A DNA stretch of 64,000 nucleotides from Candidatus Altimarinota bacterium (GCA_030683605.1 JAUXPL010000017.1:1-64000), one strand, 5' to 3'. Shown: positions 31,880 to 45,005, numbered from the stretch's first letter. The notes: generated from the letters alone by a model not told the origin. Made by a program: numbers and translations.

Positions 31880-33364
31880 ATGACATATATAATGTTAATC
31901 GTTTGAGTTGTTGTATGAATTGCACTTTCAGTAGTAGTGCATTACATATGGCAAAATAAAAAAGCTGCAAAAGCACAAGATAAAGCAGAAAAAATAATAA
32001 AAGAAGCAGAGCATAAAAGAGAAAATATATTAGAAAAAGCAAAGAAAGAAAGCTTGGATATAATCCAAAAAGCAGAGAAAATAGAAGAAAGAATAATAGA
32101 AAGAGAAGAAAAAATAGAAAATAAATTGGAAATAATTCAAGAAAAACAAGATAAAATAATTCAAAGAGAAGATGAATTGAGAGAGAAAAAAGATGAGTTA
32201 GAATTAATGAAACAAGAACTAGATGGTAAATTGTCAGAAATGGCTAAATTAACTGAGCAACAAGCTAGAGAATTATTCTTGAATGATATAAAAGAAAAAT
32301 TTGAAAAAGATTGAATAAATATAATTACAAAATACAAGAAAAAAATAGAAGATGATAAGAAAGAAATAGCAAAAGATATAATTTTAAAATCTATTCAACA
32401 ATATGCTTGAGATGTGACAAGTGAAGTTACTACAACTCTAATACCAATACCTTCTGATGACATTAAATGAAAACTAATAGGAAAAGAAGGTAGAAATATC
32501 ACAACTTTCGAAAGAGCAGCATGAGTATCGTTAATTATTGATGATACACCAGACACTGTATTTATTTCTGCATTTGATTTATATAGAAGATATATAGCAA
32601 AAAAATCATTAGAAAAATTAATAGAAGATGGTAGAATACAACCTGCTAGAATAGAAGAAATTGTTGCTAAAACTGAAGAAGAAGCTGATATGTTATTAAA
32701 AGAATTAGGAAACAAAGTAGTAGATGAATTGTGAATAAGAAACTTACCTGATGAAATTATTCCTATTATTGGAAAATTAAGATTTAGAACTAGTTATGGT
32801 CAAAATATATTAAAACATTCAAAAGAAGTTGCTATTATAGCTGAAAATATTGCAAAAGAATTATGAGCTGATACAAATTTAGTAAAAATTGGTTGATTAT
32901 TACATGATATAGGTAAAGCTCTTGATCAAGAATATGAAGGAACTCATCCAGAAATTGGTTGAATACTTGGTAGAAAGTATAAATTAAATGCTAAAGTTGT
33001 TGATATGATAGAAAATCATCATGGTGAACAATTCAATATTTCACTTGAAGCAGCTATAGTACAAGTAGCTGATGCAATTTCATCTGTAAGACCATGAGCT
33101 AGAAGAGAAGTAATTGAAGATTATTTAAAAAGAGTTCAAGAAATGGAAGCATTAGTGCAAAGTTTTTCTGGTGTAAATAAAGCTTATGCTCTATCAGCAG
33201 GTAGAGAAATAAGAGTATTTGTAGATGCTAAAACAGTTTCTGATATAGATGCATTTGAAATGGCTAAAAAAATTGCTGATAATATTCAAGAAAAATTATC
33301 ATATCCTTGAGAAGTTAGAGTAAATCTTATAAGAGAAATGAGAGTTATAGAAATAGCAAAATAA
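31880..33364 (+). CDS. rny: Ribonuclease Y
   Basis: A 494-residue membrane-tethered endoribonuclease for mRNA decay. Order: N-terminal membrane helix (MLIVGVVVGIALSVVVHYIW), charged coiled coil (about residues 30-150), KH domain (GKLIGKEGRNITTFERAAG), HD domain (LVKIGGLLHDIGKALD, then ENHHGE) and the C-terminal region DAISSVRPGARREVIEDYLKR. Length is typical for the family. Confidence 0.96.
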
Positions 33365-33509
33365 TGAAAAATGAATAAATTATAATGAATGATTGTTAAT
33401 TTTATATACATTTATAAAAAATATTGTATAAATAAAAATAATCTATATAATTCTTGTAATAATGTATTACAATTATTCATTATTACCAATTAATTTTTAA
33501 TTTAAAAAA

Positions 33510-34067
33510 ATGTACAATGCTAGCGATTTAAAGATATGAAAGAAATTTTTAATGGATGAACAACCTTATGAAGTTGTTGCTTATTCTCAAAAAGTAGTTT
33601 GAAGATGAGGTTCAATTATTAACATAAAAGCAAAAAATCTATTAACATGATCAAATGTACCAAAAACATTCTCTGATAAAGATAATTTCGCTCCAGCTGA
33701 CATAACTACTAATAGTTATGATTACTTATATAATGATGGTGAAAACTATTATTTTATGAATCAAGAAACTTATGAACAAGTAAGTATACTTAGAAAAAGT
33801 TTAGATTGAGCAGAGTTATTTTTACAAGAATGAGATAAAGTAATGCTTCAAGAGTTTAATTGAGAACCAATAAATATCAATTTAGAACCTACTTGTATAC
33901 TAGAAGTAATAGAAACTCCACCTGGTGAAAAATGAGATACTGCAACATGATGAAAAAAACCAGCTACAATGAGTACTTGATTAGTTATTCCTGTACCACT
34001 TTTCATAAATGTATGAGATAAATTGATTATAGATACTAGAACAAAAGAATATAGAAGTAGAGCATAA
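33510..34067 (+). CDS. efp: Elongation factor P
   Basis: A 185-residue translation factor that relieves stalling at polyproline. Domain I has the loop KVVGRGGSIINIKAKNLLTG, with arginine rather than lysine at the tip where EF-P is modified. Domains II and III follow ([41 protein letters not shown], the last part the family signature). The ending TRTKEYRSRA is also typical. The start is ATG at 33510 without Shine-Dalgarno. Confidence 0.95.
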
Positions 34068-34252
34068 AAATAAATGAATAATTAATAATGAATAATTTTG
34101 AATTATTCAAAAAACTCTTATAATTTCATTGTTCTTTTTTATATATGAATAGAAATTATCAAAAATTATTGATAATTCTGAATAAAGTTTAAAAATGTAA
34201 CTTAAAAAATCATTATTATTTATTCATTATTATTTATTCATTATTAATTACC

Positions 34253-35050
34253 ATGTTTCCATTATTTGAGCCTATAAAATGATTTATTTTATATACATTT
34301 TGATTAACATTAGCTCTTTGTTTTTTCCTATTTATTTGGATGTTAAAAAAATTATCTATAAAATTTTGATTTGACTATGTGATTTTCAAAAAGAATATAT
34401 TATGGTACTTTCTTTCTGTATTTTTCTTTTCTAGATTATTTTATGTTTTATGAAAATGGCATGACTTAAAATATATAAAAAATACATATGAGTTTTTTAT
34501 TATGAATGACTATAATTTTTCTCTTGCATGAGCAATAATATGATTCTTTTTAGTAATGTATATTACAATAAGAATTAGAAAAGAAAAACTAGATAATTTT
34601 ATAGATTGATTGACTATTTCATTACTATTTATACTTTCAATAGGTTTCATTTGAGCATTTCTATGAGGTCAAGTATATGGTAGAGAAACTTCAATATGAA
34701 TAGAAATTCTATATACACATCCATTTACTCCTATTCCATTTCAAGTTCCGATATTCCCTCTTCCTATTATATATTCTATATTATTTTTTATATTATTTTC
34801 TTTATCATACATTAGTTCTATGTATATACATATTAAGTGATTAATTTGATATGTATGACTAGTTTCTATGGCTTCATTATTCTTAATATTTGAATTTTTT
34901 AGCTGAAAATATGACATATTTAAAGATTCAATTTGAATAAATTTAACACAATCATTATCTATAATATTAATATGATTTGCATGATATAGATTATTAAAAA
35001 TATTAAAATTTAATGAAGGTAAAGATAAAGAAAAAATTATACTAAATTAA
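34253..35050 (+). CDS. lgt: Prolipoprotein diacylglyceryl transferase-like protein
   Basis: A 265-residue membrane protein with about seven helices. FFFSRLFYVLGKWHDL, SLAGAIIGFFLVMY and FIGAFLGGQVYGRETS correspond to the Lgt signature region with its conserved Arg and Gly residues, although it is divergent. It would attach diacylglycerol to the cysteine of prelipoproteins. It lies 5 nt before comEC. The 185-nt stretch before it is AT-rich with short TATTCATTATTAT direct repeats and no gene. Confidence 0.78.
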
Positions 35051-35055
35051 ATAAA

Positions 35056-36540
35056 ATGATAACAAAAAATTTATTATTTATATATAGTTCAATATTTTTC
35101 CTACTAGGTGTATATATAAATAATACAACTGAAGATGCCTCTAAATCAATGATAGTACTACTTATATTGGTAGTGCTTTTTTTATGATATTATATATTAA
35201 CAAGAAAATATCATAAAATATTAATAATTAGTATTTTATGATTTATAATATGAATACTTATATCAAGTTATAATATATATAAAATAAATTTAATAGAAAA
35301 TAGTTTAAAGCAATATTTTAATTGAAAAAATTATGAAATAGTAGTAGAAATAGATGAATTAAACAAAATAAATGAGTACAAAAAAGAATATATAGCAAAA
35401 TTACTAAAAATAGGAGACATAAAAAATAATGAAACAATAAATGTAGTATTATCATTAGACAAAAATTATGATTTATCAAAATGAGACATAATAAAAACAA
35501 AAACTCGTTTTATTATTTTTGAGGATTTCAATGATTTTTCATACAAAAACTATATGTTAGCAAAAAATTTGTATTTTAAGTCTAATGTTTATAATTTTGA
35601 TATAGTATGAAAAAAAGAAATTAATATAGTTGAAAAAAGAATAATAGAATTAAGAAAATTCTTTTTAGATACAATATACAAAATATATCCTAAAGAAGAG
35701 GCTATATTTCTATGATGAATATTATTATGAGCTAGGGAGTCACTACCAGAAGAGTTAAAGCAAAATTTTAACAACTCTTGACTTACACACTTTATAGCTG
35801 TTTCTTGATTCAATATAACTATTATTATTTTATTTTTAACATATATAGTTAGATATTTACCAACAACTTTAAGAGTCATAATTATTACCTTGTGAATTAT
35901 TTTTTTTACTATTCTAGTATGAGATACTGCTCCTGTAATAAGAGCTTCAATTATGGGACTTATTTGATATTATATACTACTATCAGGTAGAAAATGAAAT
36001 ATATTATCTATAATATTACTTACACTATCTATAATGGTATTTATATCACCATATAGTTTAAATTATGATGTATCACTTCATTTAAGTTTTTTAGCAGTTA
36101 TTTGAATAATATATACACAAAAATTCTTTGAAAAAGTATTTTTTTTCTTACCTGACTTCTTAGAAATAAAAACAGCATTTACTCTTACCTTAGCAGCAAT
36201 GACTACAACATTGCCAATTATGATATTTAATTTTGGCCAATTGTCCATATTGTCACCATTGGCTAATATAGCAGTAACTTGGACTATACCAATAGCAATG
36301 ATTTTTGGTTTTCTATCTATAATTGTCTATTTTGTCTATCCTTTTGCATGAATCATAGTCTGATATATAACTTGGATATTCTTAAAATGGGATATCATGG
36401 TTGTACATTTTTTTTGAAAAATGGACTTTGCAATTATTAAGTTTGACTTTTGAATATATAAAAATTATATAGAATTATTATATTTTATGATTATTCTATT
36501 TTTAATAATATGGTTTAGAAAAAAAGAAGAAAAAATATAA
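35056..36540 (+). CDS. comEC: ComEC/Rec2 competence channel protein
   Basis: A 494-residue polytopic membrane protein. An N-terminal region with two helices and an OB-like part (KTKTRFIIFEDFNDFSYKNY) leads to the ComEC hallmark FLGGILLGARESLPEELK...SGLTHFIAVSGFNITII and about ten more helices (GDTAPVIRASIMGLIGYY). It ends at residue 494 without the beta-lactamase-like domain many ComEC proteins carry. It imports single-stranded DNA in transformation. Overlaps nothing; transcribed with lgt. Confidence 0.93.
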
Positions 36541-36554
36541 TTTTCTTCTTTTTT
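36520..36554. terminator. Bidirectional terminator between convergent genes
   Basis: AAAAAAGAAGAAAA / TTTTCTTCTTTTTT stem around ATATAA. It overlaps the end of comEC and reaches the stop of the convergent gene at 36553. Confidence 0.5.
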
Positions 36555-37773
36555 ATACATTTTTTGAAATCTGAGGAGATTTATCAGATACTTTGTCAAT
36601 TTTTCATCATTCAAATACTTCTCAAGATGATTTATCTTTATCTATAGATATTATTTGTTCTTGAATTTCTTTAATTTTTTTATTATCTCATTTATTTTTT
36701 GCTTCGATTAATTCTGAATTCATTTTAGCTAATTCTCAGTCTAGTTCTTCCTGATTAGTAAATTCGTCATCTAAAGAATTTTCGCTATATGATTCATTTC
36801 TCTCTCACTTTATTCACTCAGATGTATTTACCAAATTATGTATGTATCATAATGCATTGTATCTAGTCTCTAAATCTCAATTTTTAACATCTTTCATAAC
36901 TAAATCAAACACATCATTTCTAGGAAAATTTTTTCATTCTATTAACTTATTTGCTGTTATTTCAAATGTTGTTAAAATATCTTTATTAAAATTTGGCTCT
37001 CAATTTTGTGTATCAGGTAACTTTGTATGATTTTTTATTAATAATTGTACAATATCATCATTTTCTCTATTTAATACTTGGTTATTCTTGAATTCTTCAG
37101 GTAATGCTAATTTTTCATCTCATCAATCATTTTTTGACTCCTTTTTATCTTTATTTAAATAAATAATTTTATCAAGATATTTTCATAAAAAAATCATAGT
37201 ATTAGAGTTTTTAAAATCTATTTTTGATAAGTTATTTTTAAGATACTTCAAAGGATCTTCTGATTCATTTTGATTTAATACTTTTGAAATTCAAAGTAAG
37301 TCCTTATCTGTTAAATATGTAGAATCTAATATTTTTCAATCATTTCATTGTATTTTTGTAAATCTTTCAAGAATTGGATAATTTGGATCTTCCTTAAATT
37401 TACTCAAATCTGCTTTTTCTTGTTCTTTAAAATCTAATACTTTGGAATCATTACTTATCATTTCATTATTTCATAATTTTTCATTATTTATATCTTGATT
37501 TTGTAATTCAGAATTATTTTTATCTTTATTATCTAACGAATCTGACAAATTTGAAGAATCGAAAATTAATTCAGTATTGTTTGAGTTATCAATAGGTTTT
37601 TCATAATTATTAGGTTTAAATGATCAGTATAAAGACTCAGCTAATCTAGATTTTTGTTCTTGAAAAGATACTTTTAATGGTTCATTATACTCTTTATCTT
37701 TTTTTTCTTCTTCTGCAGTTCTTTGTATATCTATTCACTTTCATTGCTTAAATTGAGCTAGTTGATCTATCAT
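36553..37773 (-). CDS. Unknown Asn/Lys/Glu-rich protein
   Basis: A 406-residue hydrophilic protein with no signal peptide or membrane segment. The first 130 residues look disordered (NSNNTELIFDSSNLSDSLDN). The middle is helical and may form small repeats (DKDLLGISKVLNQNESEDPL, NDVFDLVMKDVKNGDLETRY). The end is acidic (MNSELIEAKNKGDNKKIKEI). Many glycines are TGA. It follows the subtilase gene on the same strand after a hairpin. I recognise no family. Confidence 0.75.
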
Positions 37774-37791
37774 AGTTTTTTATAATAAAAA

Positions 37792-37822
37792 TAATCACTA
37801 ATATTATAACATATTAGTGATT
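37792..37822 (-). terminator. Terminator after the subtilase gene
   Basis: AATCACTAATAT / ATATTAGTGATT hairpin; on the minus strand it is followed by ATTTTTATTAT. Confidence 0.65.
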
Positions 37823-37850
37823 GTATTGTCAAAATAGCGATGATAAATAA

Positions 37851-40800
37851 TTATTTTTTAGCTAATTTCTTTGATTGTAGTATAAATTCTTTATAAGTAT
37901 TTATTGTATCTGCTCTAATAATTTGAATTTCTTCTTTTGTTAATACTTTATTAGTCAATAATTCATTTAAATTATAAGTTACTTTATTAGCTAATCTATA
38001 TATATATGTATTTGCTTGTTTTTTATTTATTCTTTTAAATAAATCACTTTGCATTTTATTTATTCTAGTATTTTTATACTTTAAATAGTATATTTTGTCT
38101 AATCATACTTGTACAAAACTAATATTTAAATCAGTTTTATAATTATTTAAACTAGTATTAATTGATAAGAACTTTTTATATTCTTCTTGATATGCTTTAG
38201 CATCCTTTTTAGATAATAAGTCATCTAGTTTTTTTGCACTTTCTACCAATTTAGTATATAGGGTTCTATATTCTTCCCTATAATTATCCATACCAGATGA
38301 TAAATAAACAATATTAGATAAATCGTCATCTATTTTTATTAAATTTAAACTTTTTTGTTTAAAAATTTTTTCAATAGCTTTTGACTTAAAAATATATCAT
38401 TCTAATAAATCTTTAACTGGTTTATGTTTTTTAATATTATAATTAGATTTTAAAGGGCTTTGTGTAATATTATCTATACTACAAACTTTTCATAGATTTC
38501 ATCATTCACATGTTACTCATTCTTTTTTGTACCATTTATTAGTATTTCATGTACCTGTTGTAATAGTTCTACATTCTAATTGTGTATCAATACAAGTACT
38601 AATAGAAGACATTGTTCATCAAAGAGAAGTTCATCATATAGAATTTGAACTAGAGTTACTTGATGAGCTAGAACTACTAGAAGAACCAGAAGTAGCTAAT
38701 GTAAATAATGAAAATTTGTCTGTATAAAAACTACATATTCCAGAACTTACTAAACAAGTAGTTAATAAACTATAACTTACTCAATTATTTGTAGATCTAA
38801 AAATTGAAAGGGTTCTTCAATTTTGACTAGTACCTACAAATAAATTTACTTGTGCAGTGGTTCATGTAAGATTCAACTCTGTATTATGGCTTCATATATC
38901 AAAAGTAAGAGAAGGTATATGTGTATATCATGAATTATTAAATGTTCCACTAAAACTTATTTGAGAAGGAGGATTAAATATTCCATCCCAAGAACTTGAA
39001 GTAATAGTTAATCAACTTAAACTTAGTACAACTCTATGGCTTCAAGTAGAACTGTTTATAGTAATACTACCTGTTGAGTTAAATATAGTTCAAGTAGATG
39101 ATGTATTATTACCTAAGAATAGAAGAGAACCTGTATTATTAGTATTTCAAGTATTGTTATCTACATTGTAGGTTTGATATACTATATTTATTGAACCAGT
39201 AGATACATTTCCAGCTAAATCAGTAGCTTGATAAGTAATGGTATTATTTCATGGAACTAAACTTATATTTTTTGAAAATGTAGATCATGATAGAGTTACT
39301 CATGTTCAATTTATAAGTAAACTTGATACTCAATTAGCCTCAGAAATAGATCAAATTAAAGTAATAGTAGATAGTCATACTTGTTGATTATTAGTATGTG
39401 ATGATATATTTACTACTGGACTTGTCTTATCTAATATGATATTTCATGTATAAGTTTGACTTTGTGTATATCATGATTTAGTTAATACTAGATTTATATT
39501 TTTTACTCCATCTCATGATGTAAGTCATAGATTTATTGATCAAGTATTATTTAAAGTACCTGTTTGAGTATTCAATAAATCTCCTGTTATTTGATAATCT
39601 ACTGGATAAACTGAACTAGTAACATTTAATATTGTTCATGTACTATTAGTATAAGCTCCACTTGCAAAACTTAGTGATCAAGTAATTGTTGTTTGTTGTC
39701 ATACATAATTAAATGATAAATTATTCAAAAATATACTATCTAAAACTTTTAATGTAATTCCTGTAGAAATTCAATTTGATAAGTCTCATTTTTTATATAC
39801 ATACGCTGATAATCCTCATGTAAAGCTATTATTTATAGGCACTGGTATATCTGTAGATAAAGCTCAACTATAAAGTAATCAATAATTTTCTCAATGTAAT
39901 TCAAGATTATAATCACCTATTTTTGTTCATGTATATGTTATTATAAGTGAATTTCAACTAGTAGTTCAACTATTAGATAATAATAATCCTGTAGAACTTT
40001 TTGCTATTATTGAGAAATCATTTGAAGTACTTAAAATATTATTTCAATTATTATAAATACTTTTTCAAATTCAAATATTAAAATCTGATTCTCAAAGTAT
40101 AGATGATCAACTCAAACTTATAATTGTTCATGTTGAATTAAAATTAATCACTGAAGAATTAAAAGTAACATTTTTTCAATTTAAATTTATATATGGTAAT
40201 GTTAATATATTTCAACTTATTTCTCAATTTTTTGTTATTCAATATCTTGAAATAAGTTCATTTATAGATTTTTGTGCATTAATTTTTCAAGTAGTAGCAA
40301 CTTTTCAAGTTAGAGATGGTATTGTATCTTTACTAGTAAGTATAATATCCTTTACTTGACTATATGTAAGATCAGGTTTATAACTCCATAACATAGCAGC
40401 TAATCATGTAACTAATGGTGTAGCCATACTTGTTCATTGAAGAATTGCATATGAATTTGAATTTGTATTATATTTTTCTACTTTTATATTATCAATTGTA
40501 CATCATCAATAATTATTTAAATCTCCTATGATTCATTGTACTCAATCATTATTTGAATTAAATCTTATTTTTAATTCTGAATCTGATGTATATAGATTTG
40601 ATGGTATAGGTAATTCAACATCAATATAGTTAAATACTACTGCTCTTTCATAAGTCCAATTATTTTGAGAAGTTCATATTACTTGGTCGTTTACTAATAC
40701 TTCTAAATTGTCTCCTGCTGATAATTCACACTCAATATATCAATTAAATTTAGCAAACTTTGCACCTGATAAGTCAAATTTTTGATTAAATACCAATGTT

Positions 40801-42143
40801 TTATCTTCACTTCAAGTATATGTAGAATTCCATAAAAATGCTCAAGACTGGGTTTCTATAGCTAATCAACTATAAATATTCCAATTCAATCAAGTTCATG
40901 TCAATGTTATTCAAGAAAAACTATTCATATCATGAGAAAAAATCTCAGTTATATTAGGGTAAGTTGCTAATATTCAAGTATCTTGTACTCATATATCTCA
41001 TCCAGGTGCTGCTATATCTACAGTATTTGCTCAATAATTAGAATAACTTGCTAATTGGTCATTTCATCATACTGATGCAACTGATATTATATTATCTAGA
41101 TCATAACTAGCTGGATAAAATGGTGATACTCAATCATTATTTGTTCCGCTATTTCATGCTGCTGCAATTACTAAAACACCAGCATTTTTTGCAACATTTA
41201 TTGCATCATATTCTGCTTGACTAAAATTTATTCATCCATAACTTGCATTTACAACTTTTGCTCAGTTTTGAATTGCAAAATTTAATGCTCTAATTGTATT
41301 TGAAACATAAAATAATGCATAATTTTTATGATATGAGTATATTCTAGAACCAAATACTTCAGAATTTTGTGTTACTCATACTATTCCTCTTCAATTATTT
41401 TTTACAGCTCATATAATTCATGATACATGTGTACCGTGTCAGTTTATATCATAAATATCATTTTCAGCTAAAACTGAAGTAACAGGATTATATGATCAAC
41501 TTCATTCAAAATTCCATCAATTATTTGGACATCAAGATACTATAATATTTCATGTATCATCTTTACAATTAGATGAAAGATTTTTTAATGTTCAAGTAAT
41601 ATCTAAATGAGTGTAATCTATACCTGAATCATTTACTGATACTATAGTTTTATTTTCTGTATCATTATACATTTTCCATGCTTCAGATGCATTTATAGAA
41701 TCCAAATACCATTGTTGATTACTAAATGTATCTGTAGTTGCAACACCTGTATAAGATAGATTTCTGACATAGTCTGGTTCTACATATTCTACATTATTTA
41801 AACTTTTTAATGTAGAAACAACTTTATTTAGATCTTTTATAGGTTTATCAAAATGTACTAATCAAACATTTATATTATCTAACATTTCTATATTAGACTT
41901 TCAAAATGATGATAAAGTATTTGTAATACTACTAGTATTAAGCCTAGATTTAGTATTTTTAAATTTTACTATCAGTGTATCAGTAGAATAATTCTTATAA
42001 TCACTAGAATTATAAGTTTTATTCGATGGTTGAGTTAATTTCAAATCATTATTTGCAAATGATTGATCTACAAGAAAAATAGTGTAAATAGAATTAAACA
42101 AAATTATATAAATTCACACATATGAAAGGATTTTTTTAAGCAT
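37851..42143 (-). CDS. Cell-surface subtilisin-like serine protease with inserted and repeated domains
   Basis: A 1430-residue secreted S8 protease. It has an N-terminal signal segment (LSYVGIYIILFNSIYTIFLV), an inhibitor-like propeptide (TDTLIVKFKNTKSRL...NVEYVEPDY), then catalytic Asp in VSVNDSGIDYTHLD (about 170), His in GHGTHVSGII (about 236) and Ser in GTSMATPLVTG (about 570). About 330 residues separate His and Ser; an extra jelly-roll-like domain (FNQKFDLSGAKFAKFNWYIE ... CTIDNIKVE) is inserted just before the Ser motif. After it come Ig-like repeats (about 650-1130), a serine-rich linker (about 1145-1165), a Cys/Trp region and a helical, lysine-rich C-terminus. Likely surface-bound and possibly used against host cells. 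Confidence 0.92.
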
Positions 42144-42177
42144 AGCTATATAAATGTTAATATTTTTAAAAAACTAA

Positions 42178-43632
42178 TTAATCTTCATAACCAGATGGAA
42201 TATTTTTAGCAAAATTAGTTGCTTGTTCATAAACATATGCAATTTCTAGCAATTTTTCTTCTTCCAATCTAGGAGTAAGAATTTGTATTCATACAGGTAA
42301 TAATTCCTTTTCATTATCCTCAGATTCTGCAAATCAGCAAGGTACTGATATTCCTGGCAATCAAGCTAATGAAGCTGGTATAGTGTAAGCATCAGATAAA
42401 TACATTTTGATTGGATCATCCATTTTATCTCATATTTTCCATGCTACACTTGGTGCAACTGGTGATATAATAGCATCTACTTGTTTAAAAGCTTTATTGA
42501 AATCTTCAATTATTAAGGTTCTTATTTGAGTAGCTTTTTTGAAATATGCATCATAATATCAAGCTGATAATACATAACTTCATAATACTATTCTTCTTTT
42601 TGCTTCATCTCAGAATCACTCTTCCCTATTATGCATAAATAATTCATCCGTCGTTCAATATAACTCATTAGAATTATGTCAAAATCTTATTCAATCATAT
42701 CTAGATAGATTAGTTGATACTTCAGCTGGCATTATTATATAATATGTAGCTATAGCATATTTAGTCATTGGTAGGCTAATTTCTACTATTTCAGCTCATA
42801 ATTCTTTCATTTTTTGCACTGCTTCAGATATTCTAGATTTTACTCACTCATCTAATCATTCCTCAAAATATTCTTTTGGAACTCAAATTTTAATTCATTT
42901 TAAATCTTTTGATTCCCATATTTTAGGATTTATTTGGTCTTTTCATGGAAGAGAAGTATTTTCTTTTGGATCATATCAATTCATGATATCATAAAGTAGT
43001 GCTGAGTCTTTTACAGTTTTTGTAAGAGTACCAGGACAATCCAAACTAGATGCCATAGCCATTACTCAGTATCTAGAATTTCTACCATAACTTGGTTTAA
43101 ATCATACTATTCCGCACATAGATGCAGGTTGTCTAATACTTCATCATGTATCTGTTCAAAGAGCTGCTGGTGCCAGTCAAGCTGCAACAGCTGCTGCAGA
43201 TCATCCACTAGAACCTCATGGTATTCTGTTTGTTCACCATGGATTTACTGTAGTATTTAGTGCTGAACTTTCACTTGTAGATCACATTGCAAACTCATCC
43301 ATATTTACTTTTCATAGAGAACTCATACCTTCATCTACTAGTTTTTGTATAACTGTTGAATTATAAGGTGGTTTGAAATCTCTAAGCATATTTGATGCAC
43401 ATGTTGTAACTACTCAAGTTTCACAAAAAATATCTTTTACAGCAATAGGAGCTCAGTATAAAATTCACTCATTATTATTTAATCAATCTTTATTTACAAA
43501 ATTGAATGATTTAATTTTTGGATCGTATTTCTCTATTCTTTTTTGAAAATAATCAAATACTTCTTTTCTAGATGTTTTACCCATTTTTATATCATCAATA
43601 ATTTGTTCTAAACTTAAGTCTTTAAATATCAT
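42178..43632 (-). CDS. gatA: Glu-tRNA(Gln) amidotransferase subunit A
   Basis: A 484-residue amidase-signature enzyme. Catalytic Lys lies in [11 protein letters not shown] (about residue 75). The Ser pair lies in GSSGGSAAAVAAGLAPAALG followed by [20 protein letters not shown] (about 145-185). [22 protein letters not shown], which is typical of GatA, and the ending [19 protein letters not shown] agree. With GatB and GatC (not in this window) it makes Gln-tRNA. The glycines of GGS motifs are mostly TGA. Confidence 0.94.
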
Positions 43633-43682
43633 ATCTTTCTAAGTAATAATAAAATAATGTCAAATGGAGTATAATCAAAAAC

Positions 43683-43863
43683 AAAAAAAATAAAAGAAAA
43701 AATCCTTCAAAAATGAAGGATTTTTTCTTTTATTTAGAAAATTAGTTAACTTCTCTAAGTCTAGCAGCTTTACCTGTAAGATCTCTAATAAATTTAATAG
43801 ATTTTCTTCTAACTTTAAATTGTCTAATAATTTCTATTTTTTGAATATTTGATGAGTGAATAG
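43683..43863. repeat. Long direct repeat, left copy (3' end of rplS)
   Basis: About 180 bp nearly identical to 46188-46366 (I see about four differences, for example CCTGT versus CCAGT). It holds the terminator and the last 39 codons of rplS. It ends exactly where the endonuclease stop codon begins (43864). Confidence 0.93.
43742..43863 (-). pseudogene. rplS: 3' fragment of rplS left by the R-M insertion
   Basis: It encodes only the C-terminal IHSSNIQKIEIIRQFKVRRK...LTGKAARLREVN of ribosomal protein L19, then stop at 43742, and retains its terminator (about 43693-43732). It has no start and cannot be a working gene; the intact rplS lies at 46245-46598. Confidence 0.93.
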
Positions 43864-44790
43864 TTATGTTCTCTTATTAAATTGTAATCAATGAAAAGCT
43901 TCTCATTTTCAACTTCATTTCATTTGTACTGTTATATCTCAAATATGAAAACTTCATTGACTAGTTTCCTTATATGGTTTTATACAACTTTTTTCTATTA
44001 CTTTATCCATATTTTGTATACTAATATCAACTAATTTAGTGTTTGAATATTCATTATTATTATATAAATAATAATCTGCAAAATAAAATTCTTCTGAATA
44101 TCATTCTTTTAAAACTATTTCAGTAATCTTTTTTTGGTTAATTGTAAAGAAATTTTTTATTTCTAATCTTTCATCATTTGTAAGTTCATTTATTAACCAT
44201 CTATTTCTCCTTCATTGTTCTAAATTAAATAAATTATTGATACAATCTATAGATTCTGTATCTTTTTCGGATATTTTTGTATTAAGTTCTAAATTTATTA
44301 AACAATTTAGTTCTTTTGTAGATAATTTACTAAAATCTCATATTAATAATTTTGAAGGCTTATAATCTCAAAATCAACAAAATTTTGACAATCATACTTC
44401 CAAAGAAGATGAAAATACTATTCAATTTTTTATAAGTATTTCTTTAAAGTTTTTGACATTAGTAATTTGTACTTGAATACTTCAATTTGAAGACTTTATT
44501 GATATTCATTTTTTTATTAATTCATCTCCTTTTTTAAAAACAATATGAATATCAGATTTAGGAGGCTTTTTTTGTCATCAAAATCTATTTTTAACATTTT
44601 TTGGTGCTTTTTCTCAATATATTTCATATGTAGCAAAATCTAATATTCATAAATCATTTGCTATAAACGAAACTATTTTAAATCATTGCTCATTAGTATT
44701 ATAATTATTAATTAATTCTAAAATAACATCTTCAAAATCATATCAATAATATCTTCCGTTTTCTCATGCATATACCAAATCTGTAACCAT
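43864..44790 (-). CDS. Type II restriction endonuclease
   Basis: A 308-residue protein starting MVTDLVYAGENGRYYGYDFE. KPPKSDIHIVFKKGDELIKKGISIKSSNGS (about residues 78-107) fits a D...(x)IK catalytic core of restriction enzymes, and the same phrase is common in enzymes paired with C5 methyltransferases. TGA glycines occur in and around this site. It ends exactly at the junction with the duplicated rplS sequence. It is co-directional with the controller gene (14 nt apart) and divergent from the methyltransferase. The recognition site cannot be told from sequence. Confidence 0.82.
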
Positions 44791-44804
44791 AATGAAATAA
44801 ATTA

Positions 44805-45005
44805 CTAAAATAAATCTTTAAGTTCTACACCTAAAGCTATTGCTATTTTCTCAATATTCTCTATTGAAACATTTTTTAATCACCTTTCTATGGATGATAA
44901 ATAGGTTCTATGTAATTTTGATTTAAAACCTAATTGTTCTTGAGAAATATTATTTTTAACTCTTATTTCTTTAATTTTATTACCAAGTTTAATTTTTATA
45001 TCCAT
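44805..45005 (-). CDS. XRE-family controller (C) protein
   Basis: A 66-residue helix-turn-helix protein: KIKEIRVKNNISQEQLGFKSKLHRTYLSSIERGLKNVSIENIEKIAIALGVELKDLF, the classic Xre fold. Its size and position before the endonuclease and divergent from the methyltransferase match R-M controller proteins, which delay endonuclease expression after entry into a new host. Confidence 0.9.
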
